Both the position numbers and the translations under genes were made by a program. From a virus: 64,000 nt of DNA. The stretch lies in IMG/VR virus record IMGVR_UViG_3300035211_000050, positions 1 to 64,000 of that record. One strand, written 5' to 3'. How positions within the stretch are numbered: the first letter of the stretch is position 1; the number at the start of each line of letters is the position of its first letter. Shown here piece after piece: positions 31,092 through 40,321 of this stretch. Under the pieces are notes generated by a model that searched no databases, was not told the DNA's origin, and worked only from the letters and a program-made list of their open reading frames with translations.

Positions 31092-31373
31092 ATGCTTACT
31101 CCGGCTAATTATTCTAAATTAAATTTTATTGAAAAAGCTAATTTACGTAAAGCATATATAGTAGAACAGAAAAGACTGTGTTGGTATTGTAAGCATAATA
31201 TACATAAGCCAGCGCCAGATTTTATAATGGAGAAACCAATCAATAAGAAACTATTTCCAGAAAACTTTTTTAATTCACCAATTCATTTACATCATGATCA
31301 TGAGACAGGCAAAACAATTGGTGCTGTCCATTGTCATTGTAATGCAGTATTATGGCAGTTTGAAGGAAAGTAA
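31092..31373 (+). CDS. Endonuclease VII-like HNH protein, 93 aa
   Basis: CWYCKHNI and CHCNAVLWQ provide the zinc cysteines; IHLHHDHETGKTIGAVH is the nuclease core seen in the T4 endonuclease VII family (usually HVDHDHxTGxVRGLLCxxCN). May resolve branched DNA before packaging. Short for the family. Confidence 0.7.
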   Translation: MLTPANYSKLNFIEKANLRKAYIVEQKRLCWYCKHNIHKPAPDFIMEKPINKKLFPENFFNSPIHLHHDHETGKTIGAVHCHCNAVLWQFEGK

Positions 31374-31431
31374 ATTATGGAATATCCAAAATGGAATACA
31401 AAGTTTAAAACAAAATAAAAGGAGCTAAATT

Positions 31432-31821
31432 ATGCAAAACTTATTAGTTACGATCGGCCTACCAAGAAGTGGAAAGTCCACATGGGCAAAGCAACAAAAC
31501 TTACCAATCGTTAATAGAGATTCTATCCGTCTCGCTCTTCATGGCAAACCATATCTTCAAGAAGCTGAACCAATGGTAACAGTCTTAGAAGATATTATGA
31601 TCAAATCATTATTTCTTGCCGGACATGAAGAGATCATTATTGATGCTACAAATACAACAAAAGAAAGACGTCAGCGCTGGGAAGACTCTCCATATGAGGT
31701 AGATTATGTAGTATTTCCAATAGCAAAAGCAGCATGTATTCAAAGAGCTAAAGATTCTGACAGAGAAGATCTGATTCCCATAATTGAAAATATGGCAAAA
31801 AAGATAGATTATAATATATAA
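31432..31821 (+). CDS. Polynucleotide kinase-like P-loop kinase, 129 aa
   Basis: Walker A GLPRSGKST (9-17), NRDSIRLAL and IIIDATNTTKERRQRW match the kinase domain of phage Pnkp-type enzymes, which phosphorylate 5-prime hydroxyl ends. There is no phosphatase domain. Possible partner of the Thg1-like protein in RNA repair, or of the ligase in DNA repair. Confidence 0.75.
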   Translation: MQNLLVTIGLPRSGKSTWAKQQNLPIVNRDSIRLALHGKPYLQEAEPMVTVLEDIMIKSLFLAGHEEIIIDATNTTKERRQRWEDSPYEVDYVVFPIAKAACIQRAKDSDREDLIPIIENMAKKIDYNI

Positions 31822-31832
31822 AAGGAGTTCTT

Positions 31833-32063
31833 ATGGGACTTTTAAATACAGAAGATGCAATAAATAATGCCATGTTAAATGGTTTAAGTAATTCTTTTAA
31901 GGCAGAATTAAAAGGTTTTTTAATGGAGAAAGCTGAAAAAGAAGTAGATCAAATAGTATCTATTATTTCAAAAAGGCTTGAATTAAAAATACGACAATCA
32001 ACAAGTCAGTTAAGTGATCCTAGATTTATTAAACTTGAATGGATATTTAGAAAGGAAAATTAA
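31833..32063 (+). CDS. Hypothetical helical protein, 76 aa
   Basis: Mostly amphipathic helix. AAAGGAG upstream. Function unknown. Confidence 0.5.
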   Translation: MGLLNTEDAINNAMLNGLSNSFKAELKGFLMEKAEKEVDQIVSIISKRLELKIRQSTSQLSDPRFIKLEWIFRKEN

Positions 32064-32066
32064 ATT

Positions 32067-33482
32067 ATGCAATTATTTCAAATTGAAGAACGCAATATCA
32101 GTGCCATCATAATCAAAAATCGTACTCGTACAGATATCGGCGACATTACTACTTTAGCAGATAACATTGATATGGTAGGCCAGCTATCTCCGATAATCAT
32201 CGATAGTGATAATAACTTAATCGATGGCTTGCGTAGAACAGAAGCAATGAAACATCTTGGCAGAACATCTATTGAGGTTAGAGTTGCAGATGGTATTACT
32301 AAAGATGATACTTTCTTAATTGAACTTCTTTCTAATATGGATCGTAAGGAGTTCACATGGTATGAAGAAATAGAACTCAAGGCAAAACTTCATAATTATT
32401 GGAAAGCTTCTGCAGAAAAAGAAAAGAAGTCCTGGGGATACCGTGAAACCTCTAAACGCCTCCGCTGTTCATTAGGTGGCCTTTCAACTGATCTTGCCTT
32501 TGCTGAAGCATTGAAAGTATTCCCTATGTTAAAAGAACATACAACTAAAGGCCGTGCTCGTGAGGCATACAAATCAATGGGCAAGCAAGCCGCTGCTTTA
32601 CAACGCTTAGATAATTTGAACGATGAGGAAAAAGAAAGACTTAAAAAACTTCAGCATGGTATGCTAGATATAAAGCCAAAAGAAGTTTTGAAGCAACAAG
32701 ATTCAGAGAGAACAAAAGAAGCCAGTGAAAAAGTAAGTTCTCTTTTAGAAGAAGAAGAAAAACAGTCAAAAAGTGAAGTTGTTGTAACTTATGTGGCTGA
32801 AAATTATAAAACATTCATTGAAAAGTTTCCTGATAATACTGTGGGCATGGTAGAACTTGACCCACCATATGCAATTGATTTTGAAAACACTTATGGAAAG
32901 GCTTCCAAGATTGAAAGCAAAGCAACAGACTGGACAGAGCAAGAATTGTTTGAGTTCTATTATAATTATTTGTCTCTCATATATCAAAAGATGCTTGATG
33001 CAAGTTGGGTACTCTGCTGGACAGGCAAGGAACATTATATGCAGATCAACAAAATTGCCGAAGAGACAGGATTCAGAATTCAACAACCTGGTTCATGGCC
33101 TAAGCCAGGTGGAAGTACTAATCAAGCAAAGAAATGTATGATATCTAATTGGGAAATGTTCTTACTTTTCAGTAAAGGTGAGGCACAGTTTAACACTCCA
33201 AGTATGTATTCATCAATTCCACAAATGGCAACTAATCCATCCAGCAAAAGAATCCACCAATGGGAAAAACCTATTGAAGTTTATGATTACTTTCTTAAAG
33301 CCTTAAGCAAGCCAGGCACATTCTTCTTGAGTCCTTTTGCTGGTAGTGGTAATTGCTTAATCAGTGCTGCCAAACATAAAATGATCCCTTATGGCTGTGA
33401 TAAGACTTCAAAATATATTCCACAATTTTATGAGAGACTTAATAATTATTTAGGACTAAAGGCAAATGTGAAAGGGTTATAA
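32067..33482 (+). CDS. ParB-like/DNA methyltransferase fusion, 471 aa
   Basis: Residues 1-110 are a ParB-N-like domain (PIIIDSDNNLIDGLRR, then VRVADG), followed by a helical linker with HTH-like repeats. Residues about 240-465 form an N6-adenine or N4-cytosine methyltransferase: DPPY at 265-268 (motif IV) and LSPFAGSGNCL (motif I) toward the C-terminus, a beta-class order. No cognate restriction enzyme is seen, so it is an orphan enzyme for protection or regulation. Its 3-prime end is echoed at 33668. Confidence 0.8.
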   Translation: MQLFQIEERNISAIIIKNRTRTDIGDITTLADNIDMVGQLSPIIIDSDNNLIDGLRRTEAMKHLGRTSIEVRVADGITKDDTFLIELLSNMDRKEFTWYEEIELKAKLHNYWKASAEKEKKSWGYRETSKRLRCSLGGLSTDLAFAEALKVFPMLKEHTTKGRAREAYKSMGKQAAALQRLDNLNDEEKERLKKLQHGMLDIKPKEVLKQQDSERTKEASEKVSSLLEEEEKQSKSEVVVTYVAENYKTFIEKFPDNTVGMVELDPPYAIDFENTYGKASKIESKATDWTEQELFEFYYNYLSLIYQKMLDASWVLCWTGKEHYMQINKIAEETGFRIQQPGSWPKPGGSTNQAKKCMISNWEMFLLFSKGEAQFNTPSMYSSIPQMATNPSSKRIHQWEKPIEVYDYFLKALSKPGTFFLSPFAGSGNCLISAAKHKMIPYGCDKTSKYIPQFYERLNNYLGLKANVKGL

Positions 33483-33486
33483 AATG
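33458..33486 (+). repeat. Methyltransferase 3-prime end repeat, copy 1
   Basis: Codes for KANVKGL and stop, then the next ATG. A 29-base stretch that matches 33669-33697 at 24 positions. Confidence 0.7.
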
Positions 33487-33669
33487 CGTTTAAATATTGA
33501 ATGGATTGCTCCTTGGCGTTTTGGAAAACCTATAAAAAATTGGTTATTTAAAATACATGGAAAGTCAACTTATGATCCTACTTGTTGGGGTATATGGATT
33601 TTTGGTTTTTATATTCACTGGACATCTCAAGCAACAAGACATGGTTTTGGATTTAATATTCAATTTTAA
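33484..33669 (+). CDS. Inserted small aromatic protein, 61 aa
   Basis: Trp/Phe-rich (WGIWIFGFYIHWTSQA). It lies between the methyltransferase gene and a diverged copy of that gene's end, the same arrangement as at 21819 and 30342. Function unknown. Confidence 0.5.
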   Translation: MRLNIEWIAPWRFGKPIKNWLFKIHGKSTYDPTCWGIWIFGFYIHWTSQATRHGFGFNIQF

Positions 33670-33697
33670 AAAGCAAATGTGAATGGATTGTAATATG
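33669..33697 (+). repeat. Methyltransferase 3-prime end repeat, copy 2
   Basis: Would read KANVNGL then stop; 24 of 29 bases match copy 1. It directly precedes the ATG of the next small gene. Confidence 0.7.
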
Positions 33698-33802
33698 TGG
33701 AACTATATAATTTATTGGATTTTATTTCCAGCAATAATAGCTTTTATTTTAGGCTTACTTATTGGTTATTTTATATTGCCAATAATTAATAGGGACAAAT
33801 AA
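33695..33802 (+). CDS. Small membrane protein, 35 aa
   Basis: ATG 33695. One hydrophobic helix (LFPAIIAFILGLLIGYFILP) between aromatic and charged ends. Function unknown. Confidence 0.45.
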   Translation: MWNYIIYWILFPAIIAFILGLLIGYFILPIINRDK

Positions 33803-33803
33803 T

Positions 33804-34058
33804 ATGCCAAATTATCAATCAGGACAAATAATGAAATCTAAAAAGAATATCAAGTGTTGCTTACATAAGAACATCATTCCACTTGAATATTCTTTTTCTC
33901 GTAAGACTTGGCCCAATGGGTATAAAGCAGACCCAGATTATAATCCAGTAAATTTAATTGGTGCCGATACAATGAGAGTGAAAACTTATCTTTGTCTTGA
34001 TTGTAAGTGTGAAATCAAAGCTCCAGATCCTGGACACTGTAAGAAGGATATCTTATAA
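33804..34058 (+). CDS. Small zinc-binding protein, 84 aa
   Basis: CCLHKN, CLDCKCEI and a final C suggest a zinc site. An internal ATG at 33831 is an alternative start. Overlaps the next gene. Function unknown. Confidence 0.5.
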   Translation: MPNYQSGQIMKSKKNIKCCLHKNIIPLEYSFSRKTWPNGYKADPDYNPVNLIGADTMRVKTYLCLDCKCEIKAPDPGHCKKDIL

Positions 34059-34342
34059 TGGAAATACGAAAAATTAGTATAGATGACATAAATGGTTATC
34101 TACACTTTCATAGTTATGACGAAAATGATCCTATTACAAGAAAAACAAAAATAGCATTACGTGGTTTATTAGTCCATGAATTTTGTCATGGTTTTATAGA
34201 TATTCAAAGAATTTCAGAAAATTATAATGCTTTAACATGTCGTTCTTGTAAAATGAGAATTCCTTTTCCAATAGAAGTTAAAACATATGGACAATTAAAA
34301 AATTATTTATTAAAAAGAAAATTAATCCATGAAAAGAAATAA
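34058..34342 (+). CDS. Hypothetical protein, 94 aa
   Basis: HEFCHGFIDIQR and CRSCKM may bind zinc. Overlaps both neighbours. Function unknown. Confidence 0.5.
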   Translation: MEIRKISIDDINGYLHFHSYDENDPITRKTKIALRGLLVHEFCHGFIDIQRISENYNALTCRSCKMRIPFPIEVKTYGQLKNYLLKRKLIHEKK

Positions 34343-34625
34343 GAAAAAGAAAAAATTTCGTGCTCATACCAAGAATAGATTACAAGAAAGATATGATGTT
34401 AACTTCAATCATGAAGATTTAAAAATTCTTAAGGGGCTAATACGAGCTGGTAAATCAGAAATAGTTAAAGCATATTCAAATGCCAGGAAAGTTCATAAAG
34501 TTAATTATAAAGGAATGGATATATTAGTTTTATATAATAAGAACCTTCAAGAAATAGCTACAGTATTTGAATATAAAAATAATATTATTGAAAATCGTTT
34601 TAATAAGCTACTTAAAAAAGATTAA
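34329..34625 (+). CDS. Hypothetical protein, 98 aa, possibly RelE/DUF4258-like
   Basis: AHTKNRLQERYDVNF, then GLIRAGKSEIVKAYSNARKV, then MDILVLYNK and IATVFEY have the helix-then-strands order of small RelE-fold or DUF4258 proteins. Speculative. Very basic N-terminus. Confidence 0.45.
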   Translation: MKRNKKKKKFRAHTKNRLQERYDVNFNHEDLKILKGLIRAGKSEIVKAYSNARKVHKVNYKGMDILVLYNKNLQEIATVFEYKNNIIENRFNKLLKKD

Positions 34626-34634
34626 GGATAACCA

Positions 34635-37172
34635 ATGATCATACCTAAAATTAGTACCACATCAAAATCAAAGAAAGAAGAGAAAAGTTCATTTAATGCC
34701 TTAGCAATTGAATGTCCACCAACTGATAATATAAGTACTGCAATGATTGCTATGGTAGGTGAGGCACCATCTGATATTGAATTAGTAAAACAAGAACCTT
34801 TCGTAGGTCCAGCAGGATCTCAACTCAATCGTATATGTGCAGCATGTAGAATTGCTCGTTATCAAATCTATATGACAAATGCCTGTAAAGCAAAGCTACC
34901 TAAAAATGATGCAAACAAATTATGGACTACTAAAGGATATAGGCATCCCGATTGGGGAACCTTACAGAATCGATTAATAGATGAACTTGCTGAATTCCCA
35001 GGCAAGGTAATAATGCTTCTTGGTGCCACAGCTATGAAGTTATTAATTGACGAACCAAGGTTTGATTCCATAACTAAGTATCGCGGATCATTCTATCCAG
35101 CTGAAAACTTTCCACATCTTAAAGAGAAGTTAGCAGGAAAAATTATTGGCTTGTCATATCATCCAGAATACACCCAAGCATATAAACATCCAATTCATTT
35201 CTATACAATGATTGCGGATTTTCAAAAAGCATTAAAAATTATTGAAAATCCAGAACTTCTTAAAGATAATGTAGACATCAAAATCAATCCAAGTCTCGAT
35301 GACATTTTAAAATTTTACGCAGAAATTTCTACAAAAGAATTTGTTGGCTATGATATTGAAGCCACGCCAGAATTTATTACATGCTTTTCCTTGGCATTTT
35401 ATGATGCGATTACTGATAGAATAAAATCTATGTCAATACCATTATTAAATAACCAAGGTAGTATGTGGTCAGTTGAAGAAGAATTAAAAATATGGGCTGG
35501 CCTGGCTAAGATATTAGAAGATCCAAAGATAAAAATTATCTGTCAGAATGGAATGTTTGATATCATGTATACTTTACGAACTATGAATATCAAAACAGAT
35601 AACTTTTATTTCGATACTATGCTTGCCCAACATAGATGTTATACAGAACTTCCAAAAGGTTTAGATTATCTTACCTCAACATATACTTATTATCCATACT
35701 ATAAAGATGAAGGTAAATTATCCCACCTTAAAATTATTAAAGACTGGCCACAGTATTGGACATACAATGCTAAGGATGCCGCATATCTCTTACCTATCTC
35801 AGAAGCTTTAATGAAAGAACTTGAAGAATTTGAATCTGCAGATGCCATGACATATATGATGGACTTGCATAAACCATTAATGGAAATGGAATATAATGGC
35901 ATCTTAACAGATCCAAAAGGCATAAAGGATTGCAAGAAAAAATATGAAAAGTTTATAATAGCATTACAGCATGGTCTTAATAAATTAGCAAATAAAGAAC
36001 TTAATACAAATTCATCTAAACAAATGATTGCCTATTTTTATGGTACTTTAATGATAAAGCCATACATAAATCGAGCAACAGGCAATGCCACTTGTAACGC
36101 CGTAGCTCTACATCGTATTGCCAAGAAAGGAATTAAAGGATCTGGTGAAGCAAAAATAATTATTAAAATGCGAAAGTATGGAAAACTTTTATCTACTTAC
36201 TTTAATGTAGCTGTAGATGCAGATAATAGATTACGTTGTAGTCATAAGATTACTGGAACAGTTTCTGGAAGAATAGCTACTGAAGGAACATTCTTTGGAA
36301 CAGGAACAAATCTTCAAAACCAGCCTTATATCTTTAAATATTATCTTATCGCAGATCCTGACTGGATATTATGTGAAGCCGATCTTGCTAAAGCTGAAGC
36401 TCATGTAGTTGCATATCTTACACAAGATGCAAACATGATAGAATCATTTGAATCGGGTGTAGATGTCCATTCATTTAATGCTAGTAAGATTTTTAATGTT
36501 CCTATTGAAGAAGTCATTCATGAGGCTAAAACAAAGAAAGTTGATCAAAGAAGTACTATGCGTTATATGGGAAAGAAAGTTGTCCACGCCTCGAATTATA
36601 ATATGGGAGCACAAACATTTTCAGATCAATTAGCTGTTGAAGAAGTCTTTATTTCCCAATCAGAATGTAAACAATTACTTCAAAATTATCAGGATAGATT
36701 TCCCGGCCTAAAAAGATGGCATCAATCAATTGAAAATGAAGTTTCACAATCCAGAATATTATATAATTTATTTAACTCTCCAAGAAGATTCCTTGGCGAG
36801 ATGGGACCAGCATTATTTCGTAATGCTTATAGCTATAAACCTCAATCAACTGTAGCAGAATTATTAAATCGTGGACTTATTAAAATGGCTAATGATCCCA
36901 GGCTTGGCAAAGATGGCTATGATATTCGATTATTAACAACTGTTCATGATTCAGTATTATTTATGTTTCACAAAAGTAAACTTCCACAATTACTTCAAAT
37001 ACTTCTCATCATTAAAGATCATATGACTCATACATTTACTTATAAAGGTAGATCTTTTACCATTGGATTAGATGCCAAGATTGGCACTCAATGGGCAGGC
37101 AATACAGCAGAAATTGCAAAGTTTACCAAAAATAATATTGATATGGCTATTAAAAAGATTGGAGTTTTATAA
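34635..37172 (+). CDS. Uracil-DNA glycosylase / family A DNA polymerase fusion, 845 aa
   Basis: Replicative polymerase. Residues 35-200 form a family 4-like uracil glycosylase domain (VGEAPSDIEL, EPFVGPAGSQL at 54-64, LSYHPEYT near 175). The 3-5 exonuclease starts at VGYDIEAT (D240, E242). Polymerase motif A is EADLAKAEAHVV (D583, E587) and motif C VHDS (771-773, Ser in place of the usual Glu). Fusion of glycosylase-like and polymerase domains is known in SPO1-type phages; whether the glycosylase is active cannot be told. Confidence 0.85.
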   Translation: MIIPKISTTSKSKKEEKSSFNALAIECPPTDNISTAMIAMVGEAPSDIELVKQEPFVGPAGSQLNRICAACRIARYQIYMTNACKAKLPKNDANKLWTTKGYRHPDWGTLQNRLIDELAEFPGKVIMLLGATAMKLLIDEPRFDSITKYRGSFYPAENFPHLKEKLAGKIIGLSYHPEYTQAYKHPIHFYTMIADFQKALKIIENPELLKDNVDIKINPSLDDILKFYAEISTKEFVGYDIEATPEFITCFSLAFYDAITDRIKSMSIPLLNNQGSMWSVEEELKIWAGLAKILEDPKIKIICQNGMFDIMYTLRTMNIKTDNFYFDTMLAQHRCYTELPKGLDYLTSTYTYYPYYKDEGKLSHLKIIKDWPQYWTYNAKDAAYLLPISEALMKELEEFESADAMTYMMDLHKPLMEMEYNGILTDPKGIKDCKKKYEKFIIALQHGLNKLANKELNTNSSKQMIAYFYGTLMIKPYINRATGNATCNAVALHRIAKKGIKGSGEAKIIIKMRKYGKLLSTYFNVAVDADNRLRCSHKITGTVSGRIATEGTFFGTGTNLQNQPYIFKYYLIADPDWILCEADLAKAEAHVVAYLTQDANMIESFESGVDVHSFNASKIFNVPIEEVIHEAKTKKVDQRSTMRYMGKKVVHASNYNMGAQTFSDQLAVEEVFISQSECKQLLQNYQDRFPGLKRWHQSIENEVSQSRILYNLFNSPRRFLGEMGPALFRNAYSYKPQSTVAELLNRGLIKMANDPRLGKDGYDIRLLTTVHDSVLFMFHKSKLPQLLQILLIIKDHMTHTFTYKGRSFTIGLDAKIGTQWAGNTAEIAKFTKNNIDMAIKKIGVL

Positions 37173-37351
37173 TGCTTAAATTTTTTAAATTTATCTCAGC
37201 ACTTTTTCATATAAGACAAAAAGATGTTTGTGAATTATCACAAGATATGGGACTATACGATTTTCATGATTATAGAGATAGTACTTTAGGAGAACCTATA
37301 CATTGGTATTTACTTGAATGTAAACATTGTGGTAAAAAATTCTATATATAA
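37172..37351 (+). CDS. Hypothetical protein, 59 aa
   Basis: ATG overlaps the polymerase stop by one base. Ends CKHCGKKFYI, a single CxxC knuckle. Function unknown. Confidence 0.5.
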   Translation: MLKFFKFISALFHIRQKDVCELSQDMGLYDFHDYRDSTLGEPIHWYLLECKHCGKKFYI

Positions 37352-37448
37352 TCTGAAAAAGATTTTAAAAATGTTAATAAAATTATAAGAGCACTTAATT
37401 CAAAATAACAATTGGAACTAATTAAAATTATCATAAAGGAACTTTAAA

Positions 37449-37676
37449 ATGATTTTTGGAAAATCTTATAGAGAAAAATATATTGCTGAACAGAAAAAAT
37501 TAGAAAAACTAAAAAATAAAATATGGTTTGCTTGGTATCCTGTAAAAGAAAATTATGGTCGATTTGTCTGGCTTCAAAAAATAAAAGTTGATTATGGTAT
37601 TTATAATCATTCAGGATATTTAATAAATCCAAAGGAAAAACCAATTTATCATCTACTAAGTCACGATCAGAACTAA
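37449..37676 (+). CDS. Hypothetical basic protein, 75 aa
   Basis: Lys-rich helix then Trp/Tyr-rich part (IWFAWYPVKENYGRFVWLQK). AAAGGAA upstream. Function unknown. Confidence 0.5.
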   Translation: MIFGKSYREKYIAEQKKLEKLKNKIWFAWYPVKENYGRFVWLQKIKVDYGIYNHSGYLINPKEKPIYHLLSHDQN

Positions 37677-37712
37677 TTAACAGTTATTTCACATATTAAG
37701 GATTATCACTCT

Positions 37713-38975
37713 ATGGCTCGACAACTTTCTGATTGGCTCGAATATTACATGAAATATACTCAAAGAACTGAACCGCCTGAATTATATCATTTATGGTCAG
37801 GCTTAGCAGCAATAGCTTCTGCACTTCGCCGCAAGTGTTATTGTAATTGGGGAGCATTGCGGGGACTAATTTATCCAAATATGTTTATTGCTTTGGTTGG
37901 TCCACCTGGAGGTCGTAAAGGAACTGCTATGAGAATAGCAAAAGGTTTTGTACAAAAACTTGATATCCCTATGGGTGCAGATTCACTTGGCTCAACTCAG
38001 GCACTATATAAAGAATTAATGGATAGTGAAGATTCTTATGTGACTGAAAATGGCATCACTAAAAAACATAAGAGTGTTTCCATATGGGCTGAAGAATTTC
38101 AAGTATTTTTATCTGACAGAGATCAAATGCTTATTCCATCATTAACTGATTTATTTGACTGTGCAGACATATGGAAATATAAAACTATTAGTCGGAAAAC
38201 TGAAGATATTTCTAATTGCTGGATTCATATATTAGGAGCAATAACTCCAGACCTTCTTCAGGAATGCCTGACTCGTACAGCAGTAGGTGGTGGTCTTATA
38301 TCTAGAATTATTTTTGTAGTTGGACAGGGACCGAAACAAAGAAGAGCATTACAATTTTTAACTAAAGAAGAGCAAGAAATTCAACAAAAATTAGAAAATG
38401 ATATACAAGAAATTGCTAACTTATCTGGAACATTTCAACTAAGTAAAGAATTTTTAAAAGCTTATGTTCGCTGGTATGAGCATGAGTATGATGATTCAGG
38501 CGTACCTTCAGATAAGTTTCTTGGATATAATCACAGGCGTCCATTACATTTGAATAAAGTATGTATGTTATTATCGGCATCAGAATCAAATGAGTTAATT
38601 TTAACTGAAGAACATTTTGAAAAAGCTTTAGCTGTAATGCAAATAACAGAACAAGAAATGCCAAATGCATTTTATGGCCTTGGGTTATCAAGCCAGGCAA
38701 ATGTATATGCAAAAATCTTAAGTTTCATTGAGGCAAGAGATGCTTTTGATTGGAGTGAATTAGTACGTAGTTTTCATCTTGATGTAGAAAATATTACGCA
38801 GTTACGAGGATATGTTGAGATGGCAGAACAGTCCGGATTAATTACAGCTGAAGAATCTGCAACTACTTGTAAATATACAACTATTAAAAAACCAAAGGCT
38901 CAACGAGATCCAAGTTACATTGAGAAAACTATTTTTAGATTAATGGATAGAAATATTATTAAGGAGATAAAATAA
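37713..38975 (+). CDS. DUF3987-type P-loop ATPase, 420 aa
   Basis: PELYHLWSGLAAIASALRRK followed by the P-loop GPPGGRKGT (63-71) is characteristic of DUF3987 proteins, thought to act as replication helicases or primase partners. A CWIHILGAITPDLL segment follows. C-terminal HTH-like region. Located between polymerase and exonuclease, consistent with a replisome role. No separate primase is recognised in the window. Confidence 0.7.
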   Translation: MARQLSDWLEYYMKYTQRTEPPELYHLWSGLAAIASALRRKCYCNWGALRGLIYPNMFIALVGPPGGRKGTAMRIAKGFVQKLDIPMGADSLGSTQALYKELMDSEDSYVTENGITKKHKSVSIWAEEFQVFLSDRDQMLIPSLTDLFDCADIWKYKTISRKTEDISNCWIHILGAITPDLLQECLTRTAVGGGLISRIIFVVGQGPKQRRALQFLTKEEQEIQQKLENDIQEIANLSGTFQLSKEFLKAYVRWYEHEYDDSGVPSDKFLGYNHRRPLHLNKVCMLLSASESNELILTEEHFEKALAVMQITEQEMPNAFYGLGLSSQANVYAKILSFIEARDAFDWSELVRSFHLDVENITQLRGYVEMAEQSGLITAEESATTCKYTTIKKPKAQRDPSYIEKTIFRLMDRNIIKEIK

Positions 38976-39466
38976 TGTTAGCAGAAACTTATGAACTACT
39001 TAAATATTTGGAAGAACAAATATCTTTTAAGCATACAACAACAATTCTTCTACATAATAACTCATTAACATTACAAATATTTTTTAGAAAAGATGATACT
39101 CCATATTATTATCAACAAGCATTAACTAAAAAAGATATAGATGATGTTGTTAATAATGAAAGATTTTTTCTAGATTTATTTACAGCTAGTTTAGAAGAAT
39201 TTTATTTACTAGCTAATACATCAAATTTTGAAGAAAGTGAATTAATTAATCAAACAATTATAAAGGAGGAAAATATAGAAGATTCAGTCAAAAAGCAAAT
39301 GAAAGATTCAGACATGATTTTTACTCAAATATCCACATCAGCAATTGATAATTTTGCAGAAGCTAAACAACTTATAGTTAAGTTATATGTTCCTGATATG
39401 ACAATATCACGAGCAGGCATAAGTCATGTATTAAAAAGACTTGAAGAATATTATAGTGAAAATTAA
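38975..39466 (+). CDS. Hypothetical protein, 163 aa
   Basis: Acidic, helical. Start overlaps the preceding stop. Function unknown. Confidence 0.55.
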   Translation: MLAETYELLKYLEEQISFKHTTTILLHNNSLTLQIFFRKDDTPYYYQQALTKKDIDDVVNNERFFLDLFTASLEEFYLLANTSNFEESELINQTIIKEENIEDSVKKQMKDSDMIFTQISTSAIDNFAEAKQLIVKLYVPDMTISRAGISHVLKRLEEYYSEN

Positions 39467-39519
39467 CTGGTTTAAGCAATAGTGCAATAAACATTAAAAT
39501 AATTATAAGGAGAATTAAA

Positions 39520-40302
39520 ATGGATGGAACAGACGAATGTAAAGATGCAATAGAAGAAGATGTACAATCTGCAGGAATGAAAGAAGTTCATGAAAATAAT
39601 TATGGAACTTCTGTCGGAGAAACTTTATCAGAAATTAAAGCTGACGTAGATCAAGCGTATGAAAAAATTAAAGAATTATCAGATTTACCAAAAATCTTAT
39701 TCTTTGATACTGAGACATCTGGATTCATTAAAAAGGACTTGCCTGCCGATCATCCAGATCAGGCATGGACAGTTCAGATCGGTGCCTTATTAACTGATAC
39801 TGAGGGCAAACAGATTGATAGCATGAATGTAATTATCAAAGCTAATGGCAGAGAGATGAATCCATTTGCAGAAGAAGTCCATGGCATATCTGTTGAAAGA
39901 GCTGATGAAGAAGGTATTGAAGAGCTTGAAGCTGCTGAACAGTTCGGCCTGTTATTACGTCAAGCAAGTATGGTTGTTGGACATAACTTTGATTTCGACT
40001 GGAAGTATGCTCAGCATCTTTTAGAAAGAAATATAGATAAGCTATCTGATGAAGCTAGATCTGCTTTCTATCTAGATTTGCCAAACTATTGTACTATGAA
40101 AGATAAAGCAATAGTAAAATTCTGTGGATTGAAAAACAAAGCTAACAAGCCGAAATGGCCAAAGAATACAGAACTTCATTCTATTTTATTTGGAGAAGAT
40201 TTTGATGCTCATGATGCTTTCAATGATATTATTGCTACCGCAAGAAATTATTTTGAACTTATTAAAAGAGGCATCATTGAGGATAAGTTGGCAACCGAAT
40301 AA
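39520..40302 (+). CDS. DnaQ-like DEDDh 3'-5' exonuclease, 260 aa
   Basis: FFDTETSGF (D63, E65), VVGHNFDFDWKY and HDAFNDIIATARNY give the three Exo motifs with the final histidine. An acidic 55-residue N-terminal extension precedes the domain. Probably processes DNA ends or RNA primers. A GTTCA-N4-TGAAC palindrome begins 5 bases after the stop. Confidence 0.8.
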   Translation: MDGTDECKDAIEEDVQSAGMKEVHENNYGTSVGETLSEIKADVDQAYEKIKELSDLPKILFFDTETSGFIKKDLPADHPDQAWTVQIGALLTDTEGKQIDSMNVIIKANGREMNPFAEEVHGISVERADEEGIEELEAAEQFGLLLRQASMVVGHNFDFDWKYAQHLLERNIDKLSDEARSAFYLDLPNYCTMKDKAIVKFCGLKNKANKPKWPKNTELHSILFGEDFDAHDAFNDIIATARNYFELIKRGIIEDKLATE

Positions 40303-40307
40303 TCGCT

Positions 40308-40321
40308 GTTCATTTATGAAC
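40308..40321. repeat. GTTCA-N4-TGAAC palindrome, copy 5
   Basis: GTTCATTTATGAAC, same core as copy 1, between the exonuclease and the DUF3310 gene. Confidence 0.7.

Noticed and set aside
32078-32380. 100-aa minus-strand frame inside the ParB-methyltransferase gene
   Set aside because: Shadow of the conserved coding frame on the other strand; no ribosome-binding site or independent support.
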